This document shows, piece by piece, positions 7,219-13,491 of a stretch of 15,142 nucleotides of DNA. A program made the translations under genes and the position numbers. How positions within the stretch are numbered: position 1 is the first letter of the stretch; every line of letters starts with the position of its first letter. Where the stretch lies: the NCBI GenBank assembly GCA_934678915.1, contig CAKUSF010000047.1:1-15142 (forward strand), written 5' to 3'. The notes beneath the pieces are model-generated. The model saw only the letters and a list, made by a program, of their open reading frames with translations. It searched no databases and was not told the DNA's origin. The DNA is from an uncultured Bacteroidales bacterium (lineage in GTDB: Bacteria > Bacteroidota > Bacteroidia > Bacteroidales > UBA932).

Positions 7219-7941
7219 CTACTTCTTTGTCACCAAATCGCCCATCGCCAGGTTGATGAAGATGTAGCCAAGGAAACTGGTAAGGAACACGAATGACCAG
7301 TGGGAACGCTCAACCAAAGCGATCACAACTGACAGTCCCACGATGACCAGAAAAGCAACCCTTTTAGCAACCTCCAATTTGGCAGCCTTCTTTCCTCCAC
7401 CAAACTTCATCGAGAACATAGGGATCTCGCTGACAAGCAGATAGCAAAGAATCAGTGTCAGAACTGGGATGAAGACCGCACCTTCGCACCAATGTGCCAG
7501 GAAACAGTCAGGCCTAACGGTCACGAGGGTCGCAAGCGAGCCGCAGATCATCGCGGCAGCCGGAGTCGGAAGCCCAATGAAACTGTCGTGCTGACGCTCA
7601 TCTAGGTTGAACTTAGCGAGTCTTAAAGCAGAGAAAGCAGCTAGAACAAGCGGTAAACATTTCAGAATCAGAATGTCCGTTCCGCTGATTTGATAGAGCA
7701 TCACTGCCGGAAGTACTCCGAAACTGACATCATCCGCCAGTGAGTCCAACTCTTTTCCGATTTCTGAATATGCCTTCAGAAGCCTTGCGGCCAGACCATC
7801 GCAAAAATCAAAGACTGCGGCAAGAATCATCAGTTCGAATCCGAGTTCCAGCCTGCCGTTCAAAGAAGCGATTACCCCCAGAACACCACAAAGGAGGTTC
7901 ATAGAGGTAATCGTGTTGGGAATATGTTTGATAATGTTCAT
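7219..7941 (-). CDS. pssA: CDP-diacylglycerol--serine O-phosphatidyltransferase
   Basis: Phosphatidylserine synthase transfers phosphatidyl from CDP-diacylglycerol to L-serine at the inner membrane, the first committed step toward phosphatidylethanolamine. The CDP-alcohol phosphotransferase signature DG-x2-AR-x8-G-x3-D-x3-D is complete and correctly spaced from DGLAAR to LDSLAD, near residues 48-70. Its four aspartates coordinate the metals. The 240-residue protein has several hydrophobic helices, an N-terminal IPNTITSMNLLCG segment typical of PssA, and a short cytoplasmic tail (MGDLVTKK). The start at 7941 follows the C1-peptidase gene by 34 bases on the same strand and the hydrolase begins 19 bases after its stop, so it is probably mid-operon. 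No phosphatidylserine decarboxylase gene is in view. Confidence 0.95.
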   Translation of the reverse strand: MNIIKHIPNTITSMNLLCGVLGVIASLNGRLELGFELMILAAVFDFCDGLAARLLKAYSEIGKELDSLADDVSFGVLPAVMLYQISGTDILILKCLPLVLAAFSALRLAKFNLDERQHDSFIGLPTPAAAMICGSLATLVTVRPDCFLAHWCEGAVFIPVLTLILCYLLVSEIPMFSMKFGGGKKAAKLEVAKRVAFLVIVGLSVVIALVERSHWSFVFLTSFLGYIFINLAMGDLVTKK

Positions 7942-7975
7942 TTACCTTATCAATTACATGCAAGGTACTACAGTC

Positions 7976-9163
7976 TTACTTGATTCCAAGTTTCTTCTTA
8001 AGATCTTTGGAAAGTGCGTCCTTGTGAACCACAACATCCATTGACTTGGCGCGAACAAAAGAGTCAGAGCAGTACCAAATACCGTTATACTTTCCGGTAA
8101 TTCCCCAAGAGTTCTTTACCATGACGTACTTAGTTCCGTTCTGGTCAGTAGCGACACCGAAGATCTGCATTCCATGATCATCCGTCGTGGTCTTGTTGTC
8201 AAAGCCAAGCTGGCGGGATTCCTGAGTCACAGAAGCCTCTTTAGGAAGTTCCACAACCGCCTCTTTCTTCTCTCCTGCCTTGCCGACCCAACGTTCCTGA
8301 TCTGAACCAGATGTAGCCTTCACATCGTCAAGAAGCACACCGATTCCGTTTCTGGTGAAGCCTTTCTCGCTGACATCAGACCCCCACGCTAGAGTATAGC
8401 CCTTGTCTATAGCACTATAAATCACCTCCATGAACTCATCCAAAGGAATATTATAGGCTGAGTCCCATCTCCAGTTGTCCGCAATCTCGATGATGAACGA
8501 AGTGTAGAACGGATGGTGGGTAAAGGATGTAAGAGTCACATAATCAGACGGAACGATGCCCATCTCATCCCTATAGGAGGCCGGAGTGTAGGTCTTTCCG
8601 TTATATTCAAAAGTCTCCGGGGTCTCTCCGAGGTAGTTATCCACGATGGCATCGAAGCCCTTCTTCCAGTTTGTGGAAAGGGTCCTGTTAGGGTTCTTCG
8701 CAATGGCCTCAACGTAGGCCTTTGTGGTAGCGTCAAGTTCACCGTGGATTGGAAGCGGCTGGAGCCCAGGCATAGCACTCTGAGGAACCAGACCATAGTC
8801 CTCTGCAATGTGCAGGACATCGTCAGCCTCGGAACCGGCAGCAAAGTTGATGTGGCCGTCAGTGCGGACATATTTCACAGCCCTTTCCTTGTAGGAATTT
8901 GAGACAACGAACATCTCTGAGAAATCAGGGTATAGGGTAGTATCCTTAATATTCTTAATTCTAATCGCCTCTGACTCAAGGAATCCAAGAGTTGAGAAGC
9001 ACCAGCATGTTCCGGAACGGTACTGATTCTTGACCGGAGTGATCGGATTTTCCTTAACGACTGTAAACTTGTAGTCAGCCTCTGGCTGAGCTGGTTTCGG
9101 CTGCGCAGTGGCAGCGAAAGGAATGATGGCCGCAGAAATGGCGGCAATGATGATCTTCCTCAT
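7976..9163 (-). CDS. Secreted C1-family aminopeptidase (PepC/bleomycin hydrolase-like)
   Basis: A 395-residue cysteine peptidase. Residues 1-20 are a signal peptide (MRKIIIAAISAAIIPFAATA) before a proline-rich linker, so it works outside the cytoplasm, unlike classical cytosolic PepC. The papain-like active site is visible: Gln47 in KNQYRSGT (oxyanion hole), Cys53 in TCWCFS (nucleophile), a histidine in DDHGMQIFG near residue 330, and Asn in VKNSWG near residue 351. Family members trim N-terminal residues from peptides. The ATG at 9163 is preferred to an in-frame TTG at 9169. It starts 11 bases downstream of the rubrerythrin stop and is followed by pssA after 34 bases. It is somewhat shorter than bleomycin hydrolase, as is usual for the secreted Bacteroidota form. 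Confidence 0.9.
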   Translation of the reverse strand: MRKIIIAAISAAIIPFAATAQPKPAQPEADYKFTVVKENPITPVKNQYRSGTCWCFSTLGFLESEAIRIKNIKDTTLYPDFSEMFVVSNSYKERAVKYVRTDGHINFAAGSEADDVLHIAEDYGLVPQSAMPGLQPLPIHGELDATTKAYVEAIAKNPNRTLSTNWKKGFDAIVDNYLGETPETFEYNGKTYTPASYRDEMGIVPSDYVTLTSFTHHPFYTSFIIEIADNWRWDSAYNIPLDEFMEVIYSAIDKGYTLAWGSDVSEKGFTRNGIGVLLDDVKATSGSDQERWVGKAGEKKEAVVELPKEASVTQESRQLGFDNKTTTDDHGMQIFGVATDQNGTKYVMVKNSWGITGKYNGIWYCSDSFVRAKSMDVVVHKDALSKDLKKKLGIK

Positions 9164-9174
9164 ATTCAATAATA

Positions 9175-9714
9175 TTAATAATTTTGAGCTTTAACTTGGA
9201 AATAACTCCTCGGATGCTTGCAGACCGGGCACACTTCTGGAGCTCGCTTGCCGATCACGATGTGGCCGCAGTTCGAGCACTCCCAAATCATGTCCTCGTC
9301 CTTTGAGAAGACAACATCGTCTTGAACGTTCTTCAATAGCTTCCTATAACGGTCCTCATGGGTTTTCTCGATGTCTCCGACTTTCTCGAAAAGGAAAGCA
9401 ATCTCATCGAATCCTTCCTCCTTAGCAGTCTTAGCGAACCCAGCGTACATGTCCGTCCACTCGTAGTTCTCGCCCGCTGCGGCATCCGCAAGGTTCTCCT
9501 CCGTGGAAGGCACACCACCGTCATGCAGAAGCTTGAACCAAATCTTGGCATGTTCTTTCTCGTTCTTCGCAGTCTCCTCGAACAGCTTGCCTATCTGCAC
9601 ATAGCCATCCTTCGCTGCCTTTGAGGCATAGTACAAATACTTCGTGTGGGCTTGACTCTCCCCTGCGAACGCTGTCCGCAGATTCTCTTCGGTCTTCGAT
9701 CCTTTAAGTTCCAT
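9175..9714 (-). CDS. rbr: Rubrerythrin
   Basis: Rubrerythrin reduces hydrogen peroxide in the cytoplasm of anaerobes, using a diiron site fed by a rubredoxin-like centre. The 179-residue protein has the ferritin-like four-helix domain first: FAGESQAH with Glu19, E-x-x-H at 52-55 (EKEH), a middle region with GENYEW, and a second E-x-x-H at 116-119 (EKTH). The C-terminal rubredoxin-like iron site has CSNC (146, 149) and CPVC (162, 165). All ligands are present and the length is normal. The ATG at 9714 gives the family's standard start [12 protein letters not shown]. It is the first gene of the run continuing into the peptidase, pssA and hydrolase. A possible distant promoter is at 9893-9900. 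Confidence 0.95.
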   Translation of the reverse strand: MELKGSKTEENLRTAFAGESQAHTKYLYYASKAAKDGYVQIGKLFEETAKNEKEHAKIWFKLLHDGGVPSTEENLADAAAGENYEWTDMYAGFAKTAKEEGFDEIAFLFEKVGDIEKTHEDRYRKLLKNVQDDVVFSKDEDMIWECSNCGHIVIGKRAPEVCPVCKHPRSYFQVKAQNY

Positions 9715-9892
9715 GATCTATGAATATTAAAATTTCTTTTCCGTGTTCATTCTCATGCCTTCGCCGGTCCTTCGTATTTTCAACCACGACCACACTTCAT
9801 CCTCCGATTCCATCAACAGCCACATCCCGCCACCAGATCCACGTCTTCCGTCATCCATCATCCTCCTTCAATACGCACCGGCTCCAGTCTTG

Positions 9893-9900
9893 CAAATGTA
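9893..9900 (-). promoter_or_regulatory. Possible -7 box for the rubrerythrin operon
   Basis: TACATTTG on the minus strand fits TAnnTTTG exactly. A TTTC-like -33 lies about 19 bases upstream, a weak match. If used, it gives a leader of about 170 bases before rubrerythrin. That leader contains AGGAGG directly before clustered ATGs (9861, 9858, 9854) and short open frames of 44 and 13 codons. No closer consensus promoter is seen. Confidence 0.3.
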
Positions 9901-9970
9901 ATAAAAATACCCTGATAAAGAAAGACCAGCATTCCGGCACACATGTCATTTCTTAAAGAACCGTCCTGTG

Positions 9971-10102
9971 TCAAATGGATCCGTGACCTTGACGAAGTGA
10001 CTCAATATGATTGAACATCGAAACCACATCCGTCCGGTCAGTCTCAACGTAAAACGTCAGCACATCACTCCCGTCCGCAAACGCAAGCAAACGACACAAC
10101 AT
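9971..10102 (-). CDS. Possible 43-aa small protein, unsupported
   Basis: An ATG-started minus-strand frame of 43 codons with a protein-like composition: it begins MLCRLLAFADGSDV and continues LTFYVETDRTDVVSMFNH. I recognise no family and see no good promoter or ribosome binding site (AT-rich DNA precedes it). It may equally be chance, or a relic within a repeated intergenic element. Confidence 0.15.
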   Translation of the reverse strand: MLCRLLAFADGSDVLTFYVETDRTDVVSMFNHIESLRQGHGSI

Positions 10103-10461
10103 GTTTAGCGACAGTATCACCAAAGTCTTTTTTTATATACTTAACCTATTTATCATCAATAACAAGCGCGCTTGAAGCCAACCCTAGACTTACTCTCAGC
10201 GTCAGCCGAGATTCCACAAAACTCTTTCAGCCACACAACGTGCCCATAGCCACAGAAGCCAGACCGAGCTGAAAAACTCTAAGCCAAGACTAGGCGAATT
10301 TCAGGGCAATCTTCCTTCCAGATGCTTTCATCCCACATTGTGGTGAAAGCGTTTTGTAAATCAGCAAGGCATCGCGAATAGCCTATCCACCGGAACTGAG
10401 CCAATTTCCACCGACATTGAATAATGATTAAACGGCCTCGCTAAGTTCCAAGCCTATCATA

Positions 10462-10547
10462 TTTCGGGTGCAAAATAGAATGGTTATGCCCCCGTGATGA
10501 CATCCCTGATTGACTTTGGGTGCAGAAAGCCACATCCTGCACCCAAA
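10462..10547. repeat. Pair of GGGTGCA inverted-repeat hairpins (copy B)
   Basis: The first hairpin pairs TTTCGGGTGCA (10462-10472) imperfectly with ATGCCCCCG (10486-10494). The second has perfect 11-base arms, TTTGGGTGCAG (10515-10525) and CTGCACCCAAA (10537-10547), with an 11-base loop. The core and the two-hairpin layout match the element at 6473-6554; both share the 14-base string TTTCGGGTGCAAAA. It lies immediately upstream of the truncated barrel fragment. Confidence 0.8.
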
Positions 10548-10588
10548 TCATATCTTTTCACCTAATCTTATAGGCTAGGATACAATAG

Positions 10589-10831
10589 TTGGTCACAAAC
10601 CTCAACATTGTCAGAGGCGATTCTGCCTCCTGGTACATTGGAGGAGGTTACGAATTTGCCTTAGAACTGTATGACGGTGAGTGTACAAAAGAACTTGGGA
10701 CATATTTCATAAATACAGGTTTTAACTGGAGACACTCAAACCTGAAACTATTCTGCAAGCCAAAGCCTAACATATTAGGCCAAACAAACACCCCTATAAT
10801 AATCGGAACCAGATTTGCTTACTATTTCTAA
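10589..10831 (+). pseudogene. 3' remnant of an outer-membrane beta-barrel protein gene
   Basis: An 80-codon open frame with no internal ATG. It is bounded upstream by an in-frame TAG (10586-10588), and only a TTG at 10589 could start it. The peptide has alternating strands typical of a barrel C-terminus (SWYIGGGYEF, ELGTYFINTGFNWRH, NTPIIIGTRFAYYF) and ends in an aromatic Phe, as the last strand of outer-membrane proteins does. It has no signal peptide or N-terminal domain. The best reading is a truncated relic whose 5' part was lost near the hairpin repeat at 10515-10547. A functional short protein is less likely. Confidence 0.5.
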
Positions 10832-10989
10832 GGGCAATCCAATTCCCCGAAAGAAATATTTATTATCCTTGCAACTCAAACCAAGGTGGCCGACTATCCG
10901 CTGGAATATCTATCAGATATCATTAATCTCAAAATATAGTCTAAATTACTAAAAATCATCTACTAAGACGACATTCAAAATAATATTCG

Positions 10990-10997
10990 TATATTTG
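10990..10997 (+). promoter_or_regulatory. Bacteroidota -7 box for the Cys-rich protein / radical SAM genes
   Basis: TATATTTG is an exact TAnnTTTG match; no TTTG appears at the expected -33 position. Transcription would start near 11004, giving a leader of about 150 bases to the ATG at 11154, or 48 bases to an in-frame ATG at 11052. The gap 10832-11153 holds only this site and AT-rich DNA. Confidence 0.45.
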
Positions 10998-11153
10998 GAA
11001 TCCTTTACACAAGAATTAGTCATTATTAACAACAAAAAACGCATACGCACAATGATTCTGAAACTTATTGAGAACTGCCTATTTCACTTATACTCAGATT
11101 CAATGAATCCTCATGAAGGAGCAAATAATAATAATGAGGAGGAGGACATCAAA

Positions 11154-11696
11154 ATGGGTAATGACGCAAACTACACCAAAGAAGAATTGATCGCCAAACT
11201 GAAAGATATCGCCAATGACGATGCTGTATACGAGCCTGTAATGGGTGCCATGTGCTATTGCCCTATCCCGAGAAAAAATGCAAGAATAAGATGGAAGTGT
11301 CCAACTTGCGGGAAAAGACACTCCTACAAAAGCGACAATTGGAGTAGACCACTAAAGGAAGAACTGGATTTGATCAAAAGAAAGGTCAACCTGCTGAAAT
11401 CATTGAAGGCAGATGTGAGGTTAGATGTGTTTTGCTACGAGTGCATGACAGAAAATAGTATTTCAGATATGGTTAGGCAGACAAAAGATTATCCCATATT
11501 CGTGTTTGGTTTCAAGGCTAAAAACCAGTCGGACTGGCATAAAAGCATCATCCATTCAGCAGACGATCTGAATATTCTGGAGGCATTCCTGCGAAATCAA
11601 AGAATGTACACGGTACAACGTGACAGAAAATTTCCGATACGAGAAGATATCGCAAAGATTGAGAAACTGACAGGACTGAAACTGAACAATGACTGA
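11154..11696 (+). CDS. Cys-rich, probable zinc-binding protein paired with a radical SAM enzyme
   Basis: I do not recognise this family. From the ATG at 11154 it is 180 residues. Three cysteine clusters stand out: Cys34-x-Cys36 (MCYCP), Cys49-x2-Cys52 (KCPTCGKRH) and Cys94-x2-Cys97 (FCYECM). The first two look like a zinc ribbon, the third like a second knuckle. The rest is charged and helical (KEELDLIKRKVNLLKSLKA) with a central strand (YPIFVFGFK) and no membrane segment. The frame is open upstream to 10995, with further in-frame ATGs at 11052 and 11103. I prefer 11154 because AGGAGGAGG precedes it by about 8 bases, although that motif also falls in Glu codons. Its stop overlaps the radical SAM start by 8 bases, so the two are co-translated and probably act together, as partner, substrate or recognition factor. 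Confidence 0.6.
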   Translation: MGNDANYTKEELIAKLKDIANDDAVYEPVMGAMCYCPIPRKNARIRWKCPTCGKRHSYKSDNWSRPLKEELDLIKRKVNLLKSLKADVRLDVFCYECMTENSISDMVRQTKDYPIFVFGFKAKNQSDWHKSIIHSADDLNILEAFLRNQRMYTVQRDRKFPIREDIAKIEKLTGLKLNND

Positions 11697-12717
11697 AAAC
11701 ATCAACTTTCCGAAAGCGGTAGCGCTTGAACTGACCTACAAGTGCAACCATAAATGCCTTTTCTGTTCTTGCCCATGGTATAATCCTCATTCAAAATACG
11801 TGATAGAAGAGGAACTATCAACGCAAGAATGGAAATCAGCCATCGCAAAACTCTACGAACTTGGGGTTGAATATTTTTCAATATCGGGTGGAGAGGCTCT
11901 GATGAAAGAAGGATTGCCGGAAATCATCGAATATATCCGCAAGGAAGGAGACAAACGTAACTTACACAATCCTATTGTCTTAATTTCCAATGCGAGAATA
12001 ATGTCTGAAAATTTTCTTGAAATCTTCAAGAAAAATGATGTTCATCTAAGCATGAGTCTGCCTGGGTACAAAACATTTGCTAAGCTCACTGGGGTAAACA
12101 ATGCCAACGGGGTTCTTCATTGGTTTTCCATGGCTAAAGATTTCGGAATAAAAACAACATTGAATGTCACGGTAACGGCACTCAACTACAGTGAACTGTT
12201 TGAGACCATTTCGATGGGAATGATCTCTGGAGCCAATTCCCTTCTCTTGAATCGATTTCTTCCAGGCGGACGCGGATTAATGAATATGGATATTTTACAA
12301 ATAGACATAGAACAAATCACAGGTATGCTGAAAACGGCAGAGGAGGTACTTGAATATTCAAACCGTTACGGCAGTGTAGGAACAGAAATCCCGATGTGCG
12401 TTCTCGGAAAGAACAAATATTCCCGGCTGAATATAGGGTATCGTTGCGCGGCAGTTAAAGACTTTTTTGTTATTGACCCATCCGGACAGATACGGACTTG
12501 TAACCACTCTTCAAGAATTGTGGGAAATATCTTTTCACGCCCGATGATCACAGATACTGACTATTGGTTGACTTTTGAGAAATCACGATATATCCCATCA
12601 GCCTGTTTCAGGTGTAATGCCGCCTGTGACTGCGGCTGTCGCGAGGTTGCATCAATATTAAAAGGACGAATTGATGACATCGACCCGTCTATAGGTGAGG
12701 TCACACCTATAGAATAA
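11689..12717 (+). CDS. Radical SAM protein with C-terminal SPASM-type cysteines
   Basis: Radical SAM enzymes cleave S-adenosylmethionine at a [4Fe-4S] cluster to start radical chemistry; SPASM members carry extra clusters and often modify peptides or proteins. This 342-residue protein has the cluster motif Cys19-x3-Cys23-x2-Cys26 (CNHKCLFC), with an extra Cys28, and SISGGEAL (GGE, 67-69) for SAM binding. It has a LSMSLPGY strand typical of the fold. The C-terminus has Cys253-x12-Gly-x4-Cys271, then a cluster of Cys306, 309, 313, 315 and 317 (CFRCNAACDCGC). This resembles SPASM ligands, though the last spacing departs from the textbook pattern. The ATG at 11689 overlaps the Cys-rich gene by 8 bases. 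No short peptide precursor or transporter gene is visible, so a RiPP role is unproven; the Cys-rich partner itself may be the target. Base composition looks more AT-rich than the neighbouring core genes. Confidence 0.88.
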   Translation: MTENINFPKAVALELTYKCNHKCLFCSCPWYNPHSKYVIEEELSTQEWKSAIAKLYELGVEYFSISGGEALMKEGLPEIIEYIRKEGDKRNLHNPIVLISNARIMSENFLEIFKKNDVHLSMSLPGYKTFAKLTGVNNANGVLHWFSMAKDFGIKTTLNVTVTALNYSELFETISMGMISGANSLLLNRFLPGGRGLMNMDILQIDIEQITGMLKTAEEVLEYSNRYGSVGTEIPMCVLGKNKYSRLNIGYRCAAVKDFFVIDPSGQIRTCNHSSRIVGNIFSRPMITDTDYWLTFEKSRYIPSACFRCNAACDCGCREVASILKGRIDDIDPSIGEVTPIE

Positions 12718-12739
12718 ACAAATCAGTTGCATATAAATC

Positions 12740-13174
12740 ATGAGCATCACAAGATTCAAGGAGGCACAGGAGCGTTTCGGGGAGTACGAGACAGCACTAG
12801 AGGAGATTAGGCACGGGCGGAAAGAATCACACTGGATCTGGTACATCTTCCCTCAACTCAGGGGGCTTGGTAGGAGCTACAATTCTGAATATTACGGGAT
12901 AGCATCGTTAAAGGAGGCCAAGGAATATCTCGGTGATCCGGTGCTGAAGAAGCGGCTGTTGGAGATTTCCGAGGCTCTGCTGGAACACAAAGGACAGGAT
13001 ATTCATCGAATTATGGATGGAATCGACGCCAAGAAGTTGTGCTCTTCGATGACGCTGTTCGAGGTTGCCGGAGACAATGATGAGGGTTGCAAGGTATTCG
13101 GTGAGATTCTTGACAGTTTCTTTGGCGGAAACAGGGACGAGCGCACGTTCGGAGTGCTCATGACACTTGAATAG
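12740..13174 (+). CDS. DUF1810 family protein
   Basis: A 144-residue protein matching DUF1810 along its whole length. It starts with RFKEAQERFGEYETALEEIR, then the hallmark ESHWIWYIFPQLRGLGRS (about residues 29-46), then YYGIASLKEAKEYL, a KLCSSMTLFEVAG segment, and the C-terminal FFGGNRDERT. It is predicted to be soluble, cytoplasmic and all-helical, and its biochemical function is not established. The start lies 22 bases after the radical SAM stop on the same strand, so co-transcription is possible, but there is no overlap and base composition shifts toward higher GC here. It may be an unrelated neighbour. Confidence 0.88.
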   Translation: MSITRFKEAQERFGEYETALEEIRHGRKESHWIWYIFPQLRGLGRSYNSEYYGIASLKEAKEYLGDPVLKKRLLEISEALLEHKGQDIHRIMDGIDAKKLCSSMTLFEVAGDNDEGCKVFGEILDSFFGGNRDERTFGVLMTLE

Positions 13175-13201
13175 CCCGCTAAAGATGCGTTGAGTGCTAA
13201 T

Positions 13202-13335
13202 TTCGTGCGTGGAATTGGATTTCGCGCGCACGTAAGGTGCAGCAAAGATGCTTCGTGAGTAAGATCGCCTTCCACACGCACGGAATGTATCTACAAGTAA
13301 ATTCCGTGCGTCAAGGTTGGAATTCCACGCACGGA
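13202..13335. repeat. Cluster of alternating CCGTGCGT repeats with alternative hairpins
   Basis: Five short copies of a TTCCGTGCGTGGAA-like unit lie in alternating orientation: 13202-13214, 13221-13235 (inverted, degenerate), 13270-13286 (inverted), 13300-13311, and 13321-13335 (inverted). The copy at 13301-13311 can pair perfectly over 11 bases with 13276-13286 (14-base loop), or over 9 bases (13303-13311) with 13327-13335 (15-base loop), but not both at once. The leftmost pair forms CGTGCG (13204-13209) / CGCACG (13227-13232). An imperfect AAAGATGC direct repeat (13181-13188 and 13244-13251) suggests an ancestral duplication. No gene occupies 13175-13491. Confidence 0.75.
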
Positions 13336-13443
13336 CATACAGAGCAGGCGTGATGCATAACACCAGGGGTCCATGTAGCAAAAAAAGGAAAACGGATGGA
13401 ACCAGAATGAATATTCAAGATAACGATCCAAGATGAAATATCA

Positions 13444-13475
13444 TTTGGAATTTCTGGATAAATACATTAAGTTAG
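13444..13475 (+). promoter_or_regulatory. Candidate promoter for the TerB-like gene
   Basis: TTTG (13444-13447) and TAAGTTAG (13468-13475) are separated by 20 bases. This fits the Bacteroidota -33/-7 layout with one mismatch in the -7 box (A for T). Transcription would start near 13482, about 10 bases before the ATG at 13492 or 37 before the ATG at 13519. Confidence 0.4.
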
Positions 13476-13491
13476 ACTCGCCAAAAGGCAC

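Larger units (their letters stand above)
9715..10461. other. Gene-poor intergenic region with hairpin-capable segments
   Basis: About 750 bases without a convincing gene. The left part may be the rubrerythrin leader. Two inverted repeats suggest folded RNA or decayed elements: CTGAAA (10269-10274) with TTTCAG (10299-10304) enclosing a smaller CTAAG/CTAG pairing, and a hairpin from GCTTTCA (10324-10330) to TGAAAGC (10344-10350) whose inner stem is CCACA/TGTGG. A T-rich tract lies at 10128-10136 with no hairpin before it. The plus-strand frame at 9720-9956 has a noncoding-like Ser/Thr/Pro/His composition. Confidence 0.6.

Noticed and set aside
8513..8902. 129-codon plus-strand frame
   Set aside because: Antisense shadow of the C1 peptidase gene.
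9720..9956. 78-codon plus-strand frame
   Set aside because: Ser/Thr/Pro/His-rich composition with no domain or signal, opposite the rubrerythrin leader and start region; most likely chance.
10995..11153. N-terminal extension of the Cys-rich protein (53 codons)
   Set aside because: The extension is low-complexity (NNNNEEE), its 5' end overlaps the -7 box at 10990-10997, and a purine-rich AGGAGGAGG precedes the ATG at 11154. Starts at 11052 or 11103 cannot be excluded.
11689..12717. Assignment to a specific RiPP maturase class
   Set aside because: No precursor peptide, protease or exporter is visible and the SPASM spacing is atypical, so only the superfamily is claimed.
13202..13335. CRISPR array
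   Set aside because: Units are about 13 bases, alternate in orientation, have irregular spacing and no unique 30-base spacers; no cas genes nearby.
12908..13381. 157-codon minus-strand frame
   Set aside because: Covers the antisense of the well-supported DUF1810 gene and the repeat cluster; no recognisable protein features.
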